Positions 1 to 9,310 of a stretch of DNA of 64,000 nt are shown here, piece by piece. The stretch is from Haemophilus sp. HMSC068C11 (GTDB lineage: Bacteria > Pseudomonadota > Gammaproteobacteria > Enterobacterales > Pasteurellaceae). How positions within the stretch are numbered: position 1 is the stretch's first letter; each line of letters begins with the position of its first letter. The notes under the pieces were generated by a model. The model ran no database searches, was not told the DNA's origin, and saw only the letters and a program-made list of their open reading frames with translations. The stretch lies in assembly GCF_001815355.1 (NCBI RefSeq), contig NZ_KV820360.1:171716-235715 (forward strand), given 5' to 3'. The translations under genes were made by a program, and so were the position numbers.

Positions 1-807
1 CAGGGCGATTTAGGGATTACCTATAACGGCGGAGAATCCTTAAAAGATTTAATTTTTACGGTATTGCCACCCACATTAGAACTCTGTTTTACTGCGCTCT
101 TATTAGCTTGTATCTTAGGTATTCCTCTCGGTGTATTAAGTGCGGTCTATAATCAACGTGTTTTTTCACGTACATTGCAGAGTATATCCAATGTTGGTTT
201 GTCTATTCCGATTTTCTGGTTTGCCCCAATTTTGCTTTATGTAGCAGCGATTCAAAGCTGGGAGATCGCAGCCATTGGGCAATATAATTTACTCTATGAA
301 ATCAAACCTATCACGGGTTTCCCTATTATTGATGTGTGTTTTGTAGATGTGCCTTACCGAACTAAAATCGTACAAAATGTTTTACAACATCTAGCCTTGC
401 CTACATTAGTGCTTTGTATTCTGCCGAGCATGGAATTTATCCGCATCATTCAGCAACGGGCAGATTATTTACTTCAACAAGAATATGCTAAAGCGGCAGC
501 AACACGTGGCTGGTCAAAATGGACGATTTTAAGACGTTATGTTTTCCGCAATACTTTTCCATTATTGATTCCACAACTTACGCGTGTATTTACCTTAGTG
601 TTAACGCAATGTATGTTGGTTGAGACGGTATTAGGCTGGCCAGGAATTGGACGTTGGCTCATTGATGCCGTAACCCAACAAGATTACAACAGTATTTCTG
701 CCGGTGTCGTGGTAATTGGTATTTGTATCATTATTATTGATACCTTCGCCAAGTTGCTCATGTTTGTATTAGATCCATTGAATAAGAAGGGCTGGTATGC
801 AAGATAG
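1..807 (+). CDS. sapB: SapB-type peptide ABC transporter permease (5' end outside window)
   Basis: Inner-membrane permease of the Sap importer, linked in Haemophilus to antimicrobial-peptide resistance and haem uptake. The reading frame is open from base 1, so the N-terminus lies upstream of the window; at least 268 codons are visible. Several hydrophobic segments are present, with a DppB/OppB-type cytoplasmic loop (EYAKAAATRGWSKWTILRRY) of the kind that docks on the ATPase. The stop overlaps the start of the next permease by 11 bases, and sapC-sapD-sapF follow in order. A perfect uptake sequence lies at 138-146. The ATG-less start at 64 is internal and not the true start. Confidence 0.9.
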   Translation, partial: QGDLGITYNGGESLKDLIFTVLPPTLELCFTALLLACILGIPLGVLSAVYNQRVFSRTLQSISNVGLSIPIFWFAPILLYVAAIQSWEIAAIGQYNLLYEIKPITGFPIIDVCFVDVPYRTKIVQNVLQHLALPTLVLCILPSMEFIRIIQQRADYLLQQEYAKAAATRGWSKWTILRRYVFRNTFPLLIPQLTRVFTLVLTQCMLVETVLGWPGIGRWLIDAVTQQDYNSISAGVVVIGICIIIIDTFAKLLMFVLDPLNKKGWYAR

Positions 808-1684
808 AGAACCTGATGAATTTCGCGAAAGCACCTCCTTCTTTCAGATTTGGTTGCTTTTCCGTCAGAATCGCGTGGCATTATTCTGTTTCTATTTATT
901 TTGTCTTCTGATTTTGACCGCACTTTTTCCTAAACTCATTATGCCTTATAGCGAAAGCATGGAGTTTGTAGGAGAAGAACTCATGCCGCCATCTTGGGTA
1001 GAAAAAGGTCGTATTGCTTTTTTCTTTGGTACCGATGATCTTGGGCGTGATGTACTCAGTCGATTAATTATGGGCACACAATATACTCTCGGTTCCTCTC
1101 TTTTAGTGGTCATTGCTGTGGCAATTATTGGTGGCGCATTAGGTATTCTTGCCGGTATGTCAGAAGGGATTAAATCTCGTTTCTTAGGCCATATTTTTGA
1201 TGCGTTTTTGTCTATCCCCATTTTGTTGATTGCTATTATTATTTCTACGTTAATGGAACCGAGCTTAATAAATGCCATGTTTGCCACTATGTTGGCTATT
1301 TTGCCGTATTTTGTCCATGCGATTTATCAAGCGATTCAACAAGAACTAAAGAAAGACTATGTACTCTTACTGAAATTAGATGGTATTTCAAACTGGGAAT
1401 TATTAAAAACTACAATCTTGCCAAATATTAGTGTCGTCTATACGCAAGAAATTTCTCGAGCATTTGTGGTCGCTATTTTAGATATTACAGCTCTCAGCTT
1501 TATTTCTCTAGGTGCACAACGTCCAATGCCAGAATGGGGCGCAATGATTAAAGATTCATTAGAATTAATTTATCTTGCACCATGGACAGTTTTATTACCG
1601 GGCTTTGCTATTATTTTCACCATTTTATTAAGCATTATTTTTACTAACGGATTGTGTAAAGCAATCAATAAATACTACGAGTAA
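797..1684 (+). CDS. sapC: SapC-type peptide ABC transporter permease
   Basis: Second integral membrane subunit of the Sap importer (DppC/OppC family). At 295 residues it has the usual length. It has an N-terminal transmembrane helix near residues 25-45, the GTDDLGRDVLSRL motif after the first periplasmic loop, and an ATPase-contact loop around residues 180-200. The start overlaps the end of sapB, indicating translational coupling, and sapD begins 3 bases after its stop. A perfect uptake sequence lies inside the gene near 917. Confidence 0.92.
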   Translation: MQDREPDEFRESTSFFQIWLLFRQNRVALFCFYLFCLLILTALFPKLIMPYSESMEFVGEELMPPSWVEKGRIAFFFGTDDLGRDVLSRLIMGTQYTLGSSLLVVIAVAIIGGALGILAGMSEGIKSRFLGHIFDAFLSIPILLIAIIISTLMEPSLINAMFATMLAILPYFVHAIYQAIQQELKKDYVLLLKLDGISNWELLKTTILPNISVVYTQEISRAFVVAILDITALSFISLGAQRPMPEWGAMIKDSLELIYLAPWTVLLPGFAIIFTILLSIIFTNGLCKAINKYYE

Positions 1685-1687
1685 CCC

Positions 1688-2743
1688 ATGGCGCTGTTAG
1701 ATATTCGCAATCTTAATATTGAAATTCAAACACCAAACGGTCGCATGAAAATTGTGGACGGCGTCAATCTTTCGCTTAATGAAGGGGAAATTCTAGGGCT
1801 CGTCGGTGAATCAGGTTCAGGTAAAAGTTTAATCGCTAAAGTAATCAGTAATTCCATTAAAGATAACTGGATTGTCACCGCTGACCGTTTTCGTTTTAAT
1901 GATGTTGAATTGCTTAAACTGACGCCGAATCAACGTCGAAAAATCGTTGGAAAAGAAATTTCAATGATCTTCCAAAACCCATTAAGTTGCCTTGATCCAA
2001 GCCGAAAAATTGGTAAACAGCTTATCCAAAGTATTCCAAACTGGACCTTTAAAGGCCGTTGGTGGCAGTGGTTTGGTTGGAAAAAACGTCGTGCGATTGA
2101 GTTACTGCACCGTGTAGGGATTAAAGATCACCAAGATATTATGGCGAGTTATCCAAATGAACTCACTGAAGGTGAAGGCCAAAAAGTGATGATTGCCGTA
2201 GCAGTGGCGAATCAACCTCGATTATTAATTGCGGATGAACCCACTAATTCTTTAGAGTCCATTACGGCATTGCAAATTTTCCGTTTGCTTTCAAGTATGA
2301 ACCAAAACCAAGGTACAACAATTTTATTAGCCAGTAACGATCTTAAAAGTATCAGTGAATGGTGTGATAGCATTTCCGTTCTTTATTGTGGGCAAAATAC
2401 AGAGTCTGGGCCGACCGACCAAATATTAGAAATGCCTCATCATCCTTATACACAAGCATTACTTTACTCTGTTCCCGATTTTAGTCGCCCTTTAGGTTTT
2501 AAAAGCAAATTAGGGACATTAGAAGGAACTGTGCCGATTTTGGAACAAATGCCGATTGGCTGTCGTTTAGGACCTCGCTGCCCTTTTGCTCAGCGTGAAT
2601 GTATTCAAAAGCCAAGCCGATATCGCATTAAACAGCATGAGTTTTCCTGCCATCATCCGATTAATCTTCGAGAACGGCAGTTTAAAGATAAAATTGCAAC
2701 TTCACCGCTTACGCTAAATACCGAATCAAAAGGAAACGAATAA
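1688..2743 (+). CDS. sapD: SapD ABC transporter ATPase
   Basis: Nucleotide-binding subunit of the Sap importer. Walker A is GESGSGKS (about residues 40-47) and Walker B is [12 protein letters not shown]. The signature motif is LTEGEGQ rather than LSGGQ, as I recall for SapD generally. The usual switch histidine is replaced by Asn217 (ASND). The C-terminal OppD-type extension includes a Cys-rich stretch ([16 protein letters not shown]) that may bind an iron-sulfur cluster, as in oligopeptide-transporter ATPases. Its TAA shares one base with the ATG of sapF. Confidence 0.93.
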   Translation: MALLDIRNLNIEIQTPNGRMKIVDGVNLSLNEGEILGLVGESGSGKSLIAKVISNSIKDNWIVTADRFRFNDVELLKLTPNQRRKIVGKEISMIFQNPLSCLDPSRKIGKQLIQSIPNWTFKGRWWQWFGWKKRRAIELLHRVGIKDHQDIMASYPNELTEGEGQKVMIAVAVANQPRLLIADEPTNSLESITALQIFRLLSSMNQNQGTTILLASNDLKSISEWCDSISVLYCGQNTESGPTDQILEMPHHPYTQALLYSVPDFSRPLGFKSKLGTLEGTVPILEQMPIGCRLGPRCPFAQRECIQKPSRYRIKQHEFSCHHPINLRERQFKDKIATSPLTLNTESKGNE

Positions 2744-3546
2744 TGCCATTATTACAAGTGGAAAATCTCAGTAAAACCTTTGATGAACCCGCAAAACTTT
2801 TTGGTTTCGAGCAATTTTATGCGGTAAAAGACGTCAGCTTTACGCTTAACCGTAAAGAAACGCTTGCGATTATCGGTAAAAATGGTTCGGGTAAATCGAC
2901 CTTAGTAAAAATGATCGCAGGGATAACTCCCCCTGCTTCAGGAAAAATCTTATTTAATGATTTACCATTACAATTCGAAGATTTTCACTATCGCGCACAG
3001 CATATTCGAATGGTTTTCCAAGATGCGAATTCAGCGTTTAACCCGCGTTTAAATATTGGACAAGCCTTAGATGCACCACTACGATTAATTACCGATTGGG
3101 ATGAAGAGACTCGCAATGAAAAGATCTTTGAAACGCTCTCATTGGTAGGGCTTTATCCTGATTATACGAATCTGAAAATTAAACACCTTTCGGTCAGTCA
3201 AAAACAGCGTATCGCCTTAGCTCGTGCGCTGATTCTTCAACCTGAGATCATTATTATTGATGATGCATTGAGTACATTAGATGCCTCTGTGCGTATTCAA
3301 TTGCTTAATCTGATTTTAGATTTACAAGAACATTTAGGCATTTCCTATATTTATGTTGGACAAAATTTAGGCATTATCAAACATATAGCAGATCAAGTTT
3401 TAGTAATGGATGAAGGTGAGATTATCGAGTCTGGCACTCCGAGAGAGATCTTTACCAATCCTCAAAATAATATTACTCGCCTACTTGTAGAAAGTCATTT
3501 TGGTCAATTGCTTGATGAAAATGCTTGGCAAACAACTACTTCCTAA
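2743..3546 (+). CDS. sapF: SapF ABC transporter ATPase-like subunit
   Basis: Second ATPase-type subunit of the Sap importer, 267 residues, usual length. Walker A is intact (GKNGSGKS). The signature reads LSVSQKQR. The residue that is normally the catalytic glutamate after Walker B is Asp174 ([10 protein letters not shown]), and the switch histidine position is Gln207 (YVGQN). The fold is clearly ABC, but catalysis may be weak, with the pair relying on site asymmetry. It is the last gene of the operon seen here; a transporter of another family follows after 95 bases. Confidence 0.9.
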   Translation: MPLLQVENLSKTFDEPAKLFGFEQFYAVKDVSFTLNRKETLAIIGKNGSGKSTLVKMIAGITPPASGKILFNDLPLQFEDFHYRAQHIRMVFQDANSAFNPRLNIGQALDAPLRLITDWDEETRNEKIFETLSLVGLYPDYTNLKIKHLSVSQKQRIALARALILQPEIIIIDDALSTLDASVRIQLLNLILDLQEHLGISYIYVGQNLGIIKHIADQVLVMDEGEIIESGTPREIFTNPQNNITRLLVESHFGQLLDENAWQTTTS

Positions 3547-3641
3547 TTCTCTGTCAAACAAGTTAGGCATAGACATCTCAAAAAAACGTCTTTAAAATTG
3601 ACCGCTCTTTTCATTCTTTTTAACAAAATAGGAAAGCAACT

Positions 3642-4574
3642 ATGCAAGCGTTATTAAAACTCACTAACTTTGTGAGCAAAACTTTCGCATTATGGGCGAT
3701 TGTTTTTGCTCTTCTCGCCTTTCTCTTCCCTGAGCAATTCAAAATTTTTGCACCCTACATTCCTTACCTTTTAGGTTTGGTGATGTTTGGCATGGGGATT
3801 ACCTTAACTTTCGCTGATTTCAGTGAAGTGGCTAAACATCCTAAATCAGTATTCATTGGTGTAGCGGGTCAATTTATCATTATGCCGGCTATTGCCTTTG
3901 GATTAGCAAAAGCCTTTGATTTGCCAGCTGATTTAGCGGTTGGTGTCATTCTTGTGGGTTCTTGCCCTGGTGGTACTTCATCAAACGTAATGACTTATTT
4001 AGCGAAAGGTAACACTGCGCTTTCTGTTGCTTGTACCACAATCTCAACCTTGCTTTCACCAGTATTAACCCCTGCTATTTTCTATGTATTAGCAAGTCAA
4101 TGGTTAGATATTGATGCCGGTGCAATGTTTATGTCTGTATTAAAAATGGTATTGTTCCCAATTTTCTTAGGGTTAGTCGTTCGTGCGCTCTTCAAAAAAC
4201 AGGTGGAGCAAGCAAGCCAAACTATGCCATTAGTGTCTGTTATTTCTATCGTCTTAATCTTGGCAGCCGTTGTAGCAGTAAGTAAAGATAAGATCGTAGA
4301 ATCTGGCCTATTAATTTTCAGTGTAGTGGTTTTACATAACTGCTTAGGCTATTTAATTGGTTACTTTGCAGCGAAATTATTTAAACTTAATACTGCAGAT
4401 AGCAAAGCGGTGGCAATTGAAGTGGGTATGCAAAACTCAGGTTTAGGTGCTGCACTGGCAGCTGCTCATTTCAACCCAATTGCCGCGGTACCAAGTGCTT
4501 TATTTAGTTTCTGGCACAATGTATCAGGTCCAATTTTGGCAAATATTTTCTCCAATATCAAAAATGAAAAATAA
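3642..4574 (+). CDS. BASS-family sodium-dependent anion transporter (PanS/YocS-like)
   Basis: Integral membrane protein of the bile acid:sodium symporter superfamily. It is 310 residues with about nine or ten hydrophobic helices. Characteristic pieces are the [11 protein letters not shown] region (about residues 47-57), the cross-over motif [18 protein letters not shown] (about 108-125) and the second cross-over [14 protein letters not shown] (about 260-273). Bacterial relatives such as PanS move ketopantoate or other organic anions; the substrate here cannot be read from sequence. It has its own ribosome site (AGGAAAG) and a strong terminator after it, so it is probably monocistronic. Confidence 0.85.
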   Translation: MQALLKLTNFVSKTFALWAIVFALLAFLFPEQFKIFAPYIPYLLGLVMFGMGITLTFADFSEVAKHPKSVFIGVAGQFIIMPAIAFGLAKAFDLPADLAVGVILVGSCPGGTSSNVMTYLAKGNTALSVACTTISTLLSPVLTPAIFYVLASQWLDIDAGAMFMSVLKMVLFPIFLGLVVRALFKKQVEQASQTMPLVSVISIVLILAAVVAVSKDKIVESGLLIFSVVVLHNCLGYLIGYFAAKLFKLNTADSKAVAIEVGMQNSGLGAALAAAHFNPIAAVPSALFSFWHNVSGPILANIFSNIKNEK

Positions 4575-4592
4575 ACTAATTGGATAAAAAAT

Positions 4593-4623
4593 AAGGGCGG
4601 AAATTACATTCCGCCCTTTTTTA
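4593..4623. terminator. Bidirectional intrinsic terminator
   Basis: Stem AAGGGCGGAA / TTCCGCCCTT with a short loop, followed by T residues on the plus strand and preceded by A residues. It serves the convergent BASS transporter gene and sppA. Confidence 0.8.
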
Positions 4624-4634
4624 TACTTTATGAA

Positions 4635-6497
4635 TTACTTCACTGAACCACAATTTAAACAATATAAATACTGCCCTTTTGGATCATTAAATTGGCTTAA
4701 CACATTCAGTTGTTTTTTCACTTGGTGCACTTCCTGTGGCAGTCCCAACCAATTTGTCAGTAACGCTTGACCTTTTTGTTTAAGCTTGCGATCTAATTTA
4801 GCAAAGAAACTATTATCTTCATCCACCAACCATTGCACACTAAAATTATCCATGTATTTATCGGGATGTTGATTGACTAGTGCGACCACTTTATCAATGG
4901 CTACATCAATATCACCTAATTCATCCACTAAGCCATTTTTCTGTGCATCTTGCCCTAACCACACTTGGCCCTGAGCAATTTTATCCACTTTATCTTTTGA
5001 TAATTGACGACCACGGCTTACCATATCTAAGAAACGCTCATAACCATTTTCGATGCTAAGTTGATAAATATCCTGTGTATTTTTACCTAATGGACTTAAA
5101 GCTGACGTTTCCGCGAGATCCGTTGTCGCTACGCTATCAGTACTCATTCCCATTTTTTTGATTGTATTTTCAAAGGTTGGGAATAATGCAAAAATCCCGA
5201 TTGACCCCGTAATCGTATTTTTATCTGCCACGATATAGTCGGCAGTTGAAGAAATCCAATAACCACCAGAGGCTGCCATGCCCCCCATGGATACCACAAC
5301 AGGTTTGCCTGCTTTTTGAAGATTTTCAGTTTCCTGGCGAATAATTTCTGATGCAAATGCACTGCCGCCTGGTGAGTTAACACGGAGAACAACCGCCTTC
5401 ACTTTCTCGTTATCGTGGGCTTGTCTCAATAACTTCGCAATGGTATCGCCGCCAGCTGATTCTTCATCGCTTTCACCATCAATAATTGTCCCTTCGACAT
5501 TCACTACCGCAACGATATTTTTTTCATTTGGATCAACAGAGAAACGATCGCCTAAATCAGATAAATAATCTTCAAAATCCACTAATTTGGCTTTGCCTTC
5601 TTCACCTTGACCAAAAAGTGCGGTCAATTTTTTATCTAAATCCAATCTTGTCGCAAACTGTGTCACTAACTGACGTTTTTTCACATAAGCCGTTTCATCA
5701 CCTTTTAATGCTTTTAAATCACTAATATATTTTTGTGCATTCGGTAATACATCATTGGCGGTAATATGACGATTAACCATTAGTGTTTGCATATAGTTTT
5801 GCCACATGCCACCAAGCCATTTTTGCATATTCGCTTTTGCTTCTGACGACATATCATCACGTAAGAAAGGTTCTACCGCTGACTTATATGTCCCTACACG
5901 GAAAATATGTGGTGTAATTTCAAGTTTTTCGAGCATGGATTTAAAGTAAAGGTTTTCCTGACGCAAACCTTGAATACCGACTTGCCCAATTGGATTGAGA
6001 TAAATGTCATCCGCAAAACTCGCGAGAAAATACTGTGCCTGCGTGTAATTATCAGCATAAGCAATAACCGGCTTTTCTGACTCTTTGAAGCTTTGAATCG
6101 CTTTTCCTACATATTCTAATGAGGGAAGATCGCCCCCTTCAAAGTCATTTAAATTCAGCACTAAACCACGAATTCGTTCATCATCTTTCGCAGATAAAAT
6201 ACTTTGCACCACATCAAACGTAGAATATTTATACGAGACCTTTTCATTATTTAAACGTTGAAACTCCTCTTGCCAACTCAACATATCCTCTGTGTTATCT
6301 GCAAGATAGCCTGTTAAATTTAAATATAATGCACCTTGATCGCCTGATAAAACTTGGTTTTTCTTACCATCACTAAAAAGGCTGACAAGCACAATCAACG
6401 CTAAAACAAACAGTAAGAACACAAAATTCATCACAAGATTTCGGATAAAATTGAGCGCTTTACAACAAAATTTCAATACGCTTAAGATGACATTCAT
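4635..6497 (-). CDS. sppA: Signal peptide peptidase SppA (protease IV)
   Basis: Inner-membrane serine protease that degrades cleaved signal peptides. At 620 residues it is the long tandem form, as in E. coli. There is one N-terminal membrane anchor (about residues 20-42), then an inactive-type N-terminal domain and a C-terminal catalytic domain with GGMAASGGYWIS holding the nucleophile serine. A conserved lysine in the N-terminal half is expected to complete the Ser-Lys dyad (family knowledge). The gene converges on the upstream transporter and is divergent from the nitroreductase. A perfect uptake sequence lies at about 5618. Confidence 0.94.
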   Translation of the reverse strand: MNVILSVLKFCCKALNFIRNLVMNFVFLLFVLALIVLVSLFSDGKKNQVLSGDQGALYLNLTGYLADNTEDMLSWQEEFQRLNNEKVSYKYSTFDVVQSILSAKDDERIRGLVLNLNDFEGGDLPSLEYVGKAIQSFKESEKPVIAYADNYTQAQYFLASFADDIYLNPIGQVGIQGLRQENLYFKSMLEKLEITPHIFRVGTYKSAVEPFLRDDMSSEAKANMQKWLGGMWQNYMQTLMVNRHITANDVLPNAQKYISDLKALKGDETAYVKKRQLVTQFATRLDLDKKLTALFGQGEEGKAKLVDFEDYLSDLGDRFSVDPNEKNIVAVVNVEGTIIDGESDEESAGGDTIAKLLRQAHDNEKVKAVVLRVNSPGGSAFASEIIRQETENLQKAGKPVVVSMGGMAASGGYWISSTADYIVADKNTITGSIGIFALFPTFENTIKKMGMSTDSVATTDLAETSALSPLGKNTQDIYQLSIENGYERFLDMVSRGRQLSKDKVDKIAQGQVWLGQDAQKNGLVDELGDIDVAIDKVVALVNQHPDKYMDNFSVQWLVDEDNSFFAKLDRKLKQKGQALLTNWLGLPQEVHQVKKQLNVLSQFNDPKGQYLYCLNCGSVK

Positions 6498-6607
6498 GCG
6501 AAATTAAACCTTTAAAACAGAAATAAAAATTGTGCGTAGCCTATCATAAAGTCCCGTGAAAAACTATGCTATAATCAACCGCACTTAACTAGAATAAGGA
6601 AAATACT

Positions 6608-7162
6608 ATGGATGCATTAACCCTTTTAACACAACGTAAATCGAATAAAAAATTAACCGCACCAGTCCCTAGCCAAGTGCAATTAGAACAAATGTTTCAA
6701 GCCGCTTTACATACACCTGATCATGGTAAACTTGAGCCTTATCATTTCGTGGTAATCCAAGGCACAGGTTTAAGTAAATTGGAAAGCTTGCTCAAAGCGG
6801 CGGTGACTGAATTTGATTTAGGTGAAGAACGATTAAAAAAAGCAGAGAATTTTGCACGCCGTGCGCCGATGGTCATTGCGGTGATTGCTAAAATTAATCA
6901 TGAAGTGAAAAAAGTACCAGGTTGGGAACAAATGCTTACTGCAGGTGCAGCAACTTATGCGATTCAACTTGCGGGCAATGCATTGGGTTTTGAAAGTTTT
7001 TGGGCAACTGGTCCTCTCGTTGAGGGACGTGAATTACGTGAAGCATTTGGTTGTGACAAAAATGATAAGATCGTTGCCTTATTACAAATTGGTACCGCAG
7101 CTGAAAAATTAGAAAGAGACTGTAAACCAAAAGATTTATCACGTTTTGTGAGCCATCTATAA
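6608..7162 (+). CDS. YdjA-like FMN nitroreductase family protein
   Basis: A 184-residue member of the compact nitroreductase family typified by E. coli YdjA: FMN-binding and NAD(P)H-dependent. The N-terminal RKSNKKLTAPVPS segment matches the arginine/serine phosphate-contact region, HTPDHGKLEPYHFVV the FMN loop, and LGFESFWATGP the second flavin-contact segment. The physiological substrate is unknown for the family. It stands alone between sppA (divergent) and metX (convergent), with a clear AAGGA ribosome site and a perfect uptake sequence just upstream near 6578. Confidence 0.85.
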   Translation: MDALTLLTQRKSNKKLTAPVPSQVQLEQMFQAALHTPDHGKLEPYHFVVIQGTGLSKLESLLKAAVTEFDLGEERLKKAENFARRAPMVIAVIAKINHEVKKVPGWEQMLTAGAATYAIQLAGNALGFESFWATGPLVEGRELREAFGCDKNDKIVALLQIGTAAEKLERDCKPKDLSRFVSHL

Positions 7163-7168
7163 AGATCA

Positions 7169-7194
7169 AAAAAGGCGGAGATTTCCGCCTTTTC
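7169..7194. terminator. Bidirectional intrinsic terminator
   Basis: Stem AAAGGCGGA / TCCGCCTTT with a four-base loop, A-rich before and T-rich after, between the convergent nitroreductase and metX genes. Confidence 0.8.
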
Positions 7195-7202
7195 TATTCA
7201 TG

Positions 7203-8288
7203 TTATTCAAACTCGCCTTCTAATCCACTTCGGATTTTATTTTCAAACGCTGTATAGTCCACTAAAAACGCATCGTGACCATAATCCGATGGGAATTCGT
7301 AGAATCTTAAATCCACGCCTGCTTGCTCTAAAAGCTGTTTACTTTTATGCAAATCAATGGATTTAAATAGTTGATCTGTTGTCACTGAAACCAATGTATA
7401 GCAGGCTTTAATTCGAGATAAGGCTTCTTTGACATCCGTATACCCTACGCTAGGATCATACAGATCAAGAGCACGCAATAAATGCAAATAGGTGTTAGCA
7501 TCAAAACGCTCTAAGAATTTTTTACCTTGATAACTCAAATAGGATTCCACTTGAAAGTGATCACCCCAAAATTGTCCTTCAGATTTAGTCGCTCGTCCAA
7601 ATGCCTTGGCTAACTGTACATCTGTCCGATAAGTTAACATTCCCAACATACGAGCAATAGAAAGACCTTGATTAGGCGGTGTCCCTTCATAATAATCACC
7701 ATTATTAAAATTCGGATCATTAATGACAGCCTGACGCATCACATGATTAAACCCAATAGCTTCTGCACTGAAGAAAATCGAAGAGCAAAGATTCACAATA
7801 TTATCCATAAAATCCGGATAATCAATTGCCCATTGTGTAGCTTGCATACCGCCAAAAGAGCCGCCCACTATCGCTTTTAGATGTGTTATACCGAGATAGT
7901 CAAGTAACGCTTTTTGTACTTTGATAATATCTTGAACAATAATATTGGGGAACTGACTACCATAAGGTTTTCCCGTAGTGGGATTAATTGAGCTTGGTCC
8001 CGTTGTTCCTTTACAACCGCCTAATACATTTGAACAAATGAAAAAATATTTAGATGTGTCAAATGCGAGGCCATCCCCCATAAAATTTTGCCACCAACCA
8101 TCTTTATTCGGTTCATCAAAATAAGGTTCTGCATCTCCCGTTAAGGCATGACAAATCAATACAGCATTGCTTTTATCTGCATTTAAAGTCCCGTAAGTTT
8201 GATACGCGACATTGATAGGCGAAAGCTGCCCACCCAATGTTAATTGGAGGGGATTGTCTTGAAAAAGCACGACATTTTGCACAGCCAT
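7203..8288 (-). CDS. metX: Homoserine O-acetyltransferase
   Basis: Transfers an acetyl group from acetyl-CoA to L-homoserine, the first committed step of methionine synthesis in the acetyl route. The 361-residue alpha/beta hydrolase has all the family landmarks: [14 protein letters not shown], nucleophile elbow GGSFGG (Ser near residue 143), acid residue in SVTTDQLF, and base in SDYGHDAF near the C-terminus. The family includes members with succinyl specificity, so the acyl donor is inferred. Two adjoining MetJ-type boxes lie about 70-85 bases upstream, so repression by MetJ with S-adenosylmethionine is likely. Confidence 0.93.
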   Translation of the reverse strand: MAVQNVVLFQDNPLQLTLGGQLSPINVAYQTYGTLNADKSNAVLICHALTGDAEPYFDEPNKDGWWQNFMGDGLAFDTSKYFFICSNVLGGCKGTTGPSSINPTTGKPYGSQFPNIIVQDIIKVQKALLDYLGITHLKAIVGGSFGGMQATQWAIDYPDFMDNIVNLCSSIFFSAEAIGFNHVMRQAVINDPNFNNGDYYEGTPPNQGLSIARMLGMLTYRTDVQLAKAFGRATKSEGQFWGDHFQVESYLSYQGKKFLERFDANTYLHLLRALDLYDPSVGYTDVKEALSRIKACYTLVSVTTDQLFKSIDLHKSKQLLEQAGVDLRFYEFPSDYGHDAFLVDYTAFENKIRSGLEGEFE

Positions 8289-8358
8289 TAAAATGATAAC
8301 CTTTTACGTTGATGATTTAACAATTATCAACAGCTCATGTTTTTTGTCAAGAAATTTT

Positions 8359-8374
8359 AGACGTTTAGACGTCT
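8359..8374. promoter_or_regulatory. Tandem MetJ boxes upstream of metX
   Basis: Two adjacent octamers, AGACGTTT and AGACGTCT, match the MetJ consensus AGACGTCT at seven and eight of eight positions. MetJ binds cooperatively to at least two tandem octamers. They sit in the divergent region between metX and the sanA-like gene, 71-86 bases before the metX start. Confidence 0.8.
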
Positions 8375-8445
8375 AAATATTTCCTTATCAATTTGGTAGA
8401 CAAATTACACTTGAAATTATTTTGATTTTTCAGTATGTTAGCCAT

Positions 8446-9144
8446 ATGCAACTATCCAAAATGCGGTTAAAAATGACCGCACTTTCATGGCTCTCTCGCC
8501 TTCCGCTGAAAAAACTCCTCGGCTACGCTTTGGGGTTAGGTTTACTCGTCTTGATTGGTTGCTTCACCATTGATCGTGCTATTAGTTTCTATGTACAAGA
8601 TCGCGTTTATGAAGACGTTGAAACGCTCCCACATCGCCACTATGCATTAGTATTGGGCACATCCAAATATGTCGCCAAAGGTAAAACCAACAAATATTAC
8701 GACTACCGTTTGGAAGCATCAAAATACTTAATCGATCAAAATAAAGTTGATTATTTACTGCTAAGTGGTGATAACCGCACGCTTCAATATAACGAGCCGC
8801 GTACCATGTTTTTGGATCTACGTAAAATGGGCGTGTCTGAAAGCGTCATGTTTAAAGATTTTGCAGGCTTCCGCACCTTAGACTCTGTTGTGCGAGCAAA
8901 TAAAGTTTTCCAAGTGCCCTCTTTTACTATTATCAGTCAAAAATTCCATTGTGAACGTGCTCTGCTTATTGCGAAACATTACGATATTGACGCAATTTGT
9001 TTCACCGCAAAACAGCCAGAAGTTTATTTTGGAACACGTGTCCGCGAAATGTTTGCTCGCGTGAAAGCCGTATTAGACTTAATTATCGGGGTAAAACCTT
9101 ATTTTCTTGGCACGCCAGAGCCACTGCCAATGCCTGCTGAATAG
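8446..9144 (+). CDS. SanA-like DUF218/ElyC family membrane protein
   Basis: Envelope protein with one N-terminal membrane helix (about residues 30-48) and a DUF218 domain, marked by YALVLGTSKYVAKGKTNKYY, DYLLLSGDN and FKDFAGFRTLDSVVRANKVF. E. coli SanA contributes to the permeability barrier; the exact reaction is unknown. The start is uncertain because no clear ribosome site is seen: ATG at 8446 is chosen, with 8461 and 8473 as alternatives. The early coding bases form an imperfect inverted uptake-sequence pair (ATGCGGT / ACCGCACTT). It is divergent from metX. Confidence 0.8.
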   Translation: MQLSKMRLKMTALSWLSRLPLKKLLGYALGLGLLVLIGCFTIDRAISFYVQDRVYEDVETLPHRHYALVLGTSKYVAKGKTNKYYDYRLEASKYLIDQNKVDYLLLSGDNRTLQYNEPRTMFLDLRKMGVSESVMFKDFAGFRTLDSVVRANKVFQVPSFTIISQKFHCERALLIAKHYDIDAICFTAKQPEVYFGTRVREMFARVKAVLDLIIGVKPYFLGTPEPLPMPAE

Positions 9145-9310
9145 TTAATGATTCTTTAATTTTTCCCCTGTTTAATCAAAAAAGATCTAAATAAAAAGAT
9201 TTTTATACGATTTTTTATCATATTTATTTGACAATTTTTACTTAAATCGCTATTTCTAATAGCCATCATAAAACACAACATCTTACTTTTTCATTTTAGA
9301 GGATTATCTT

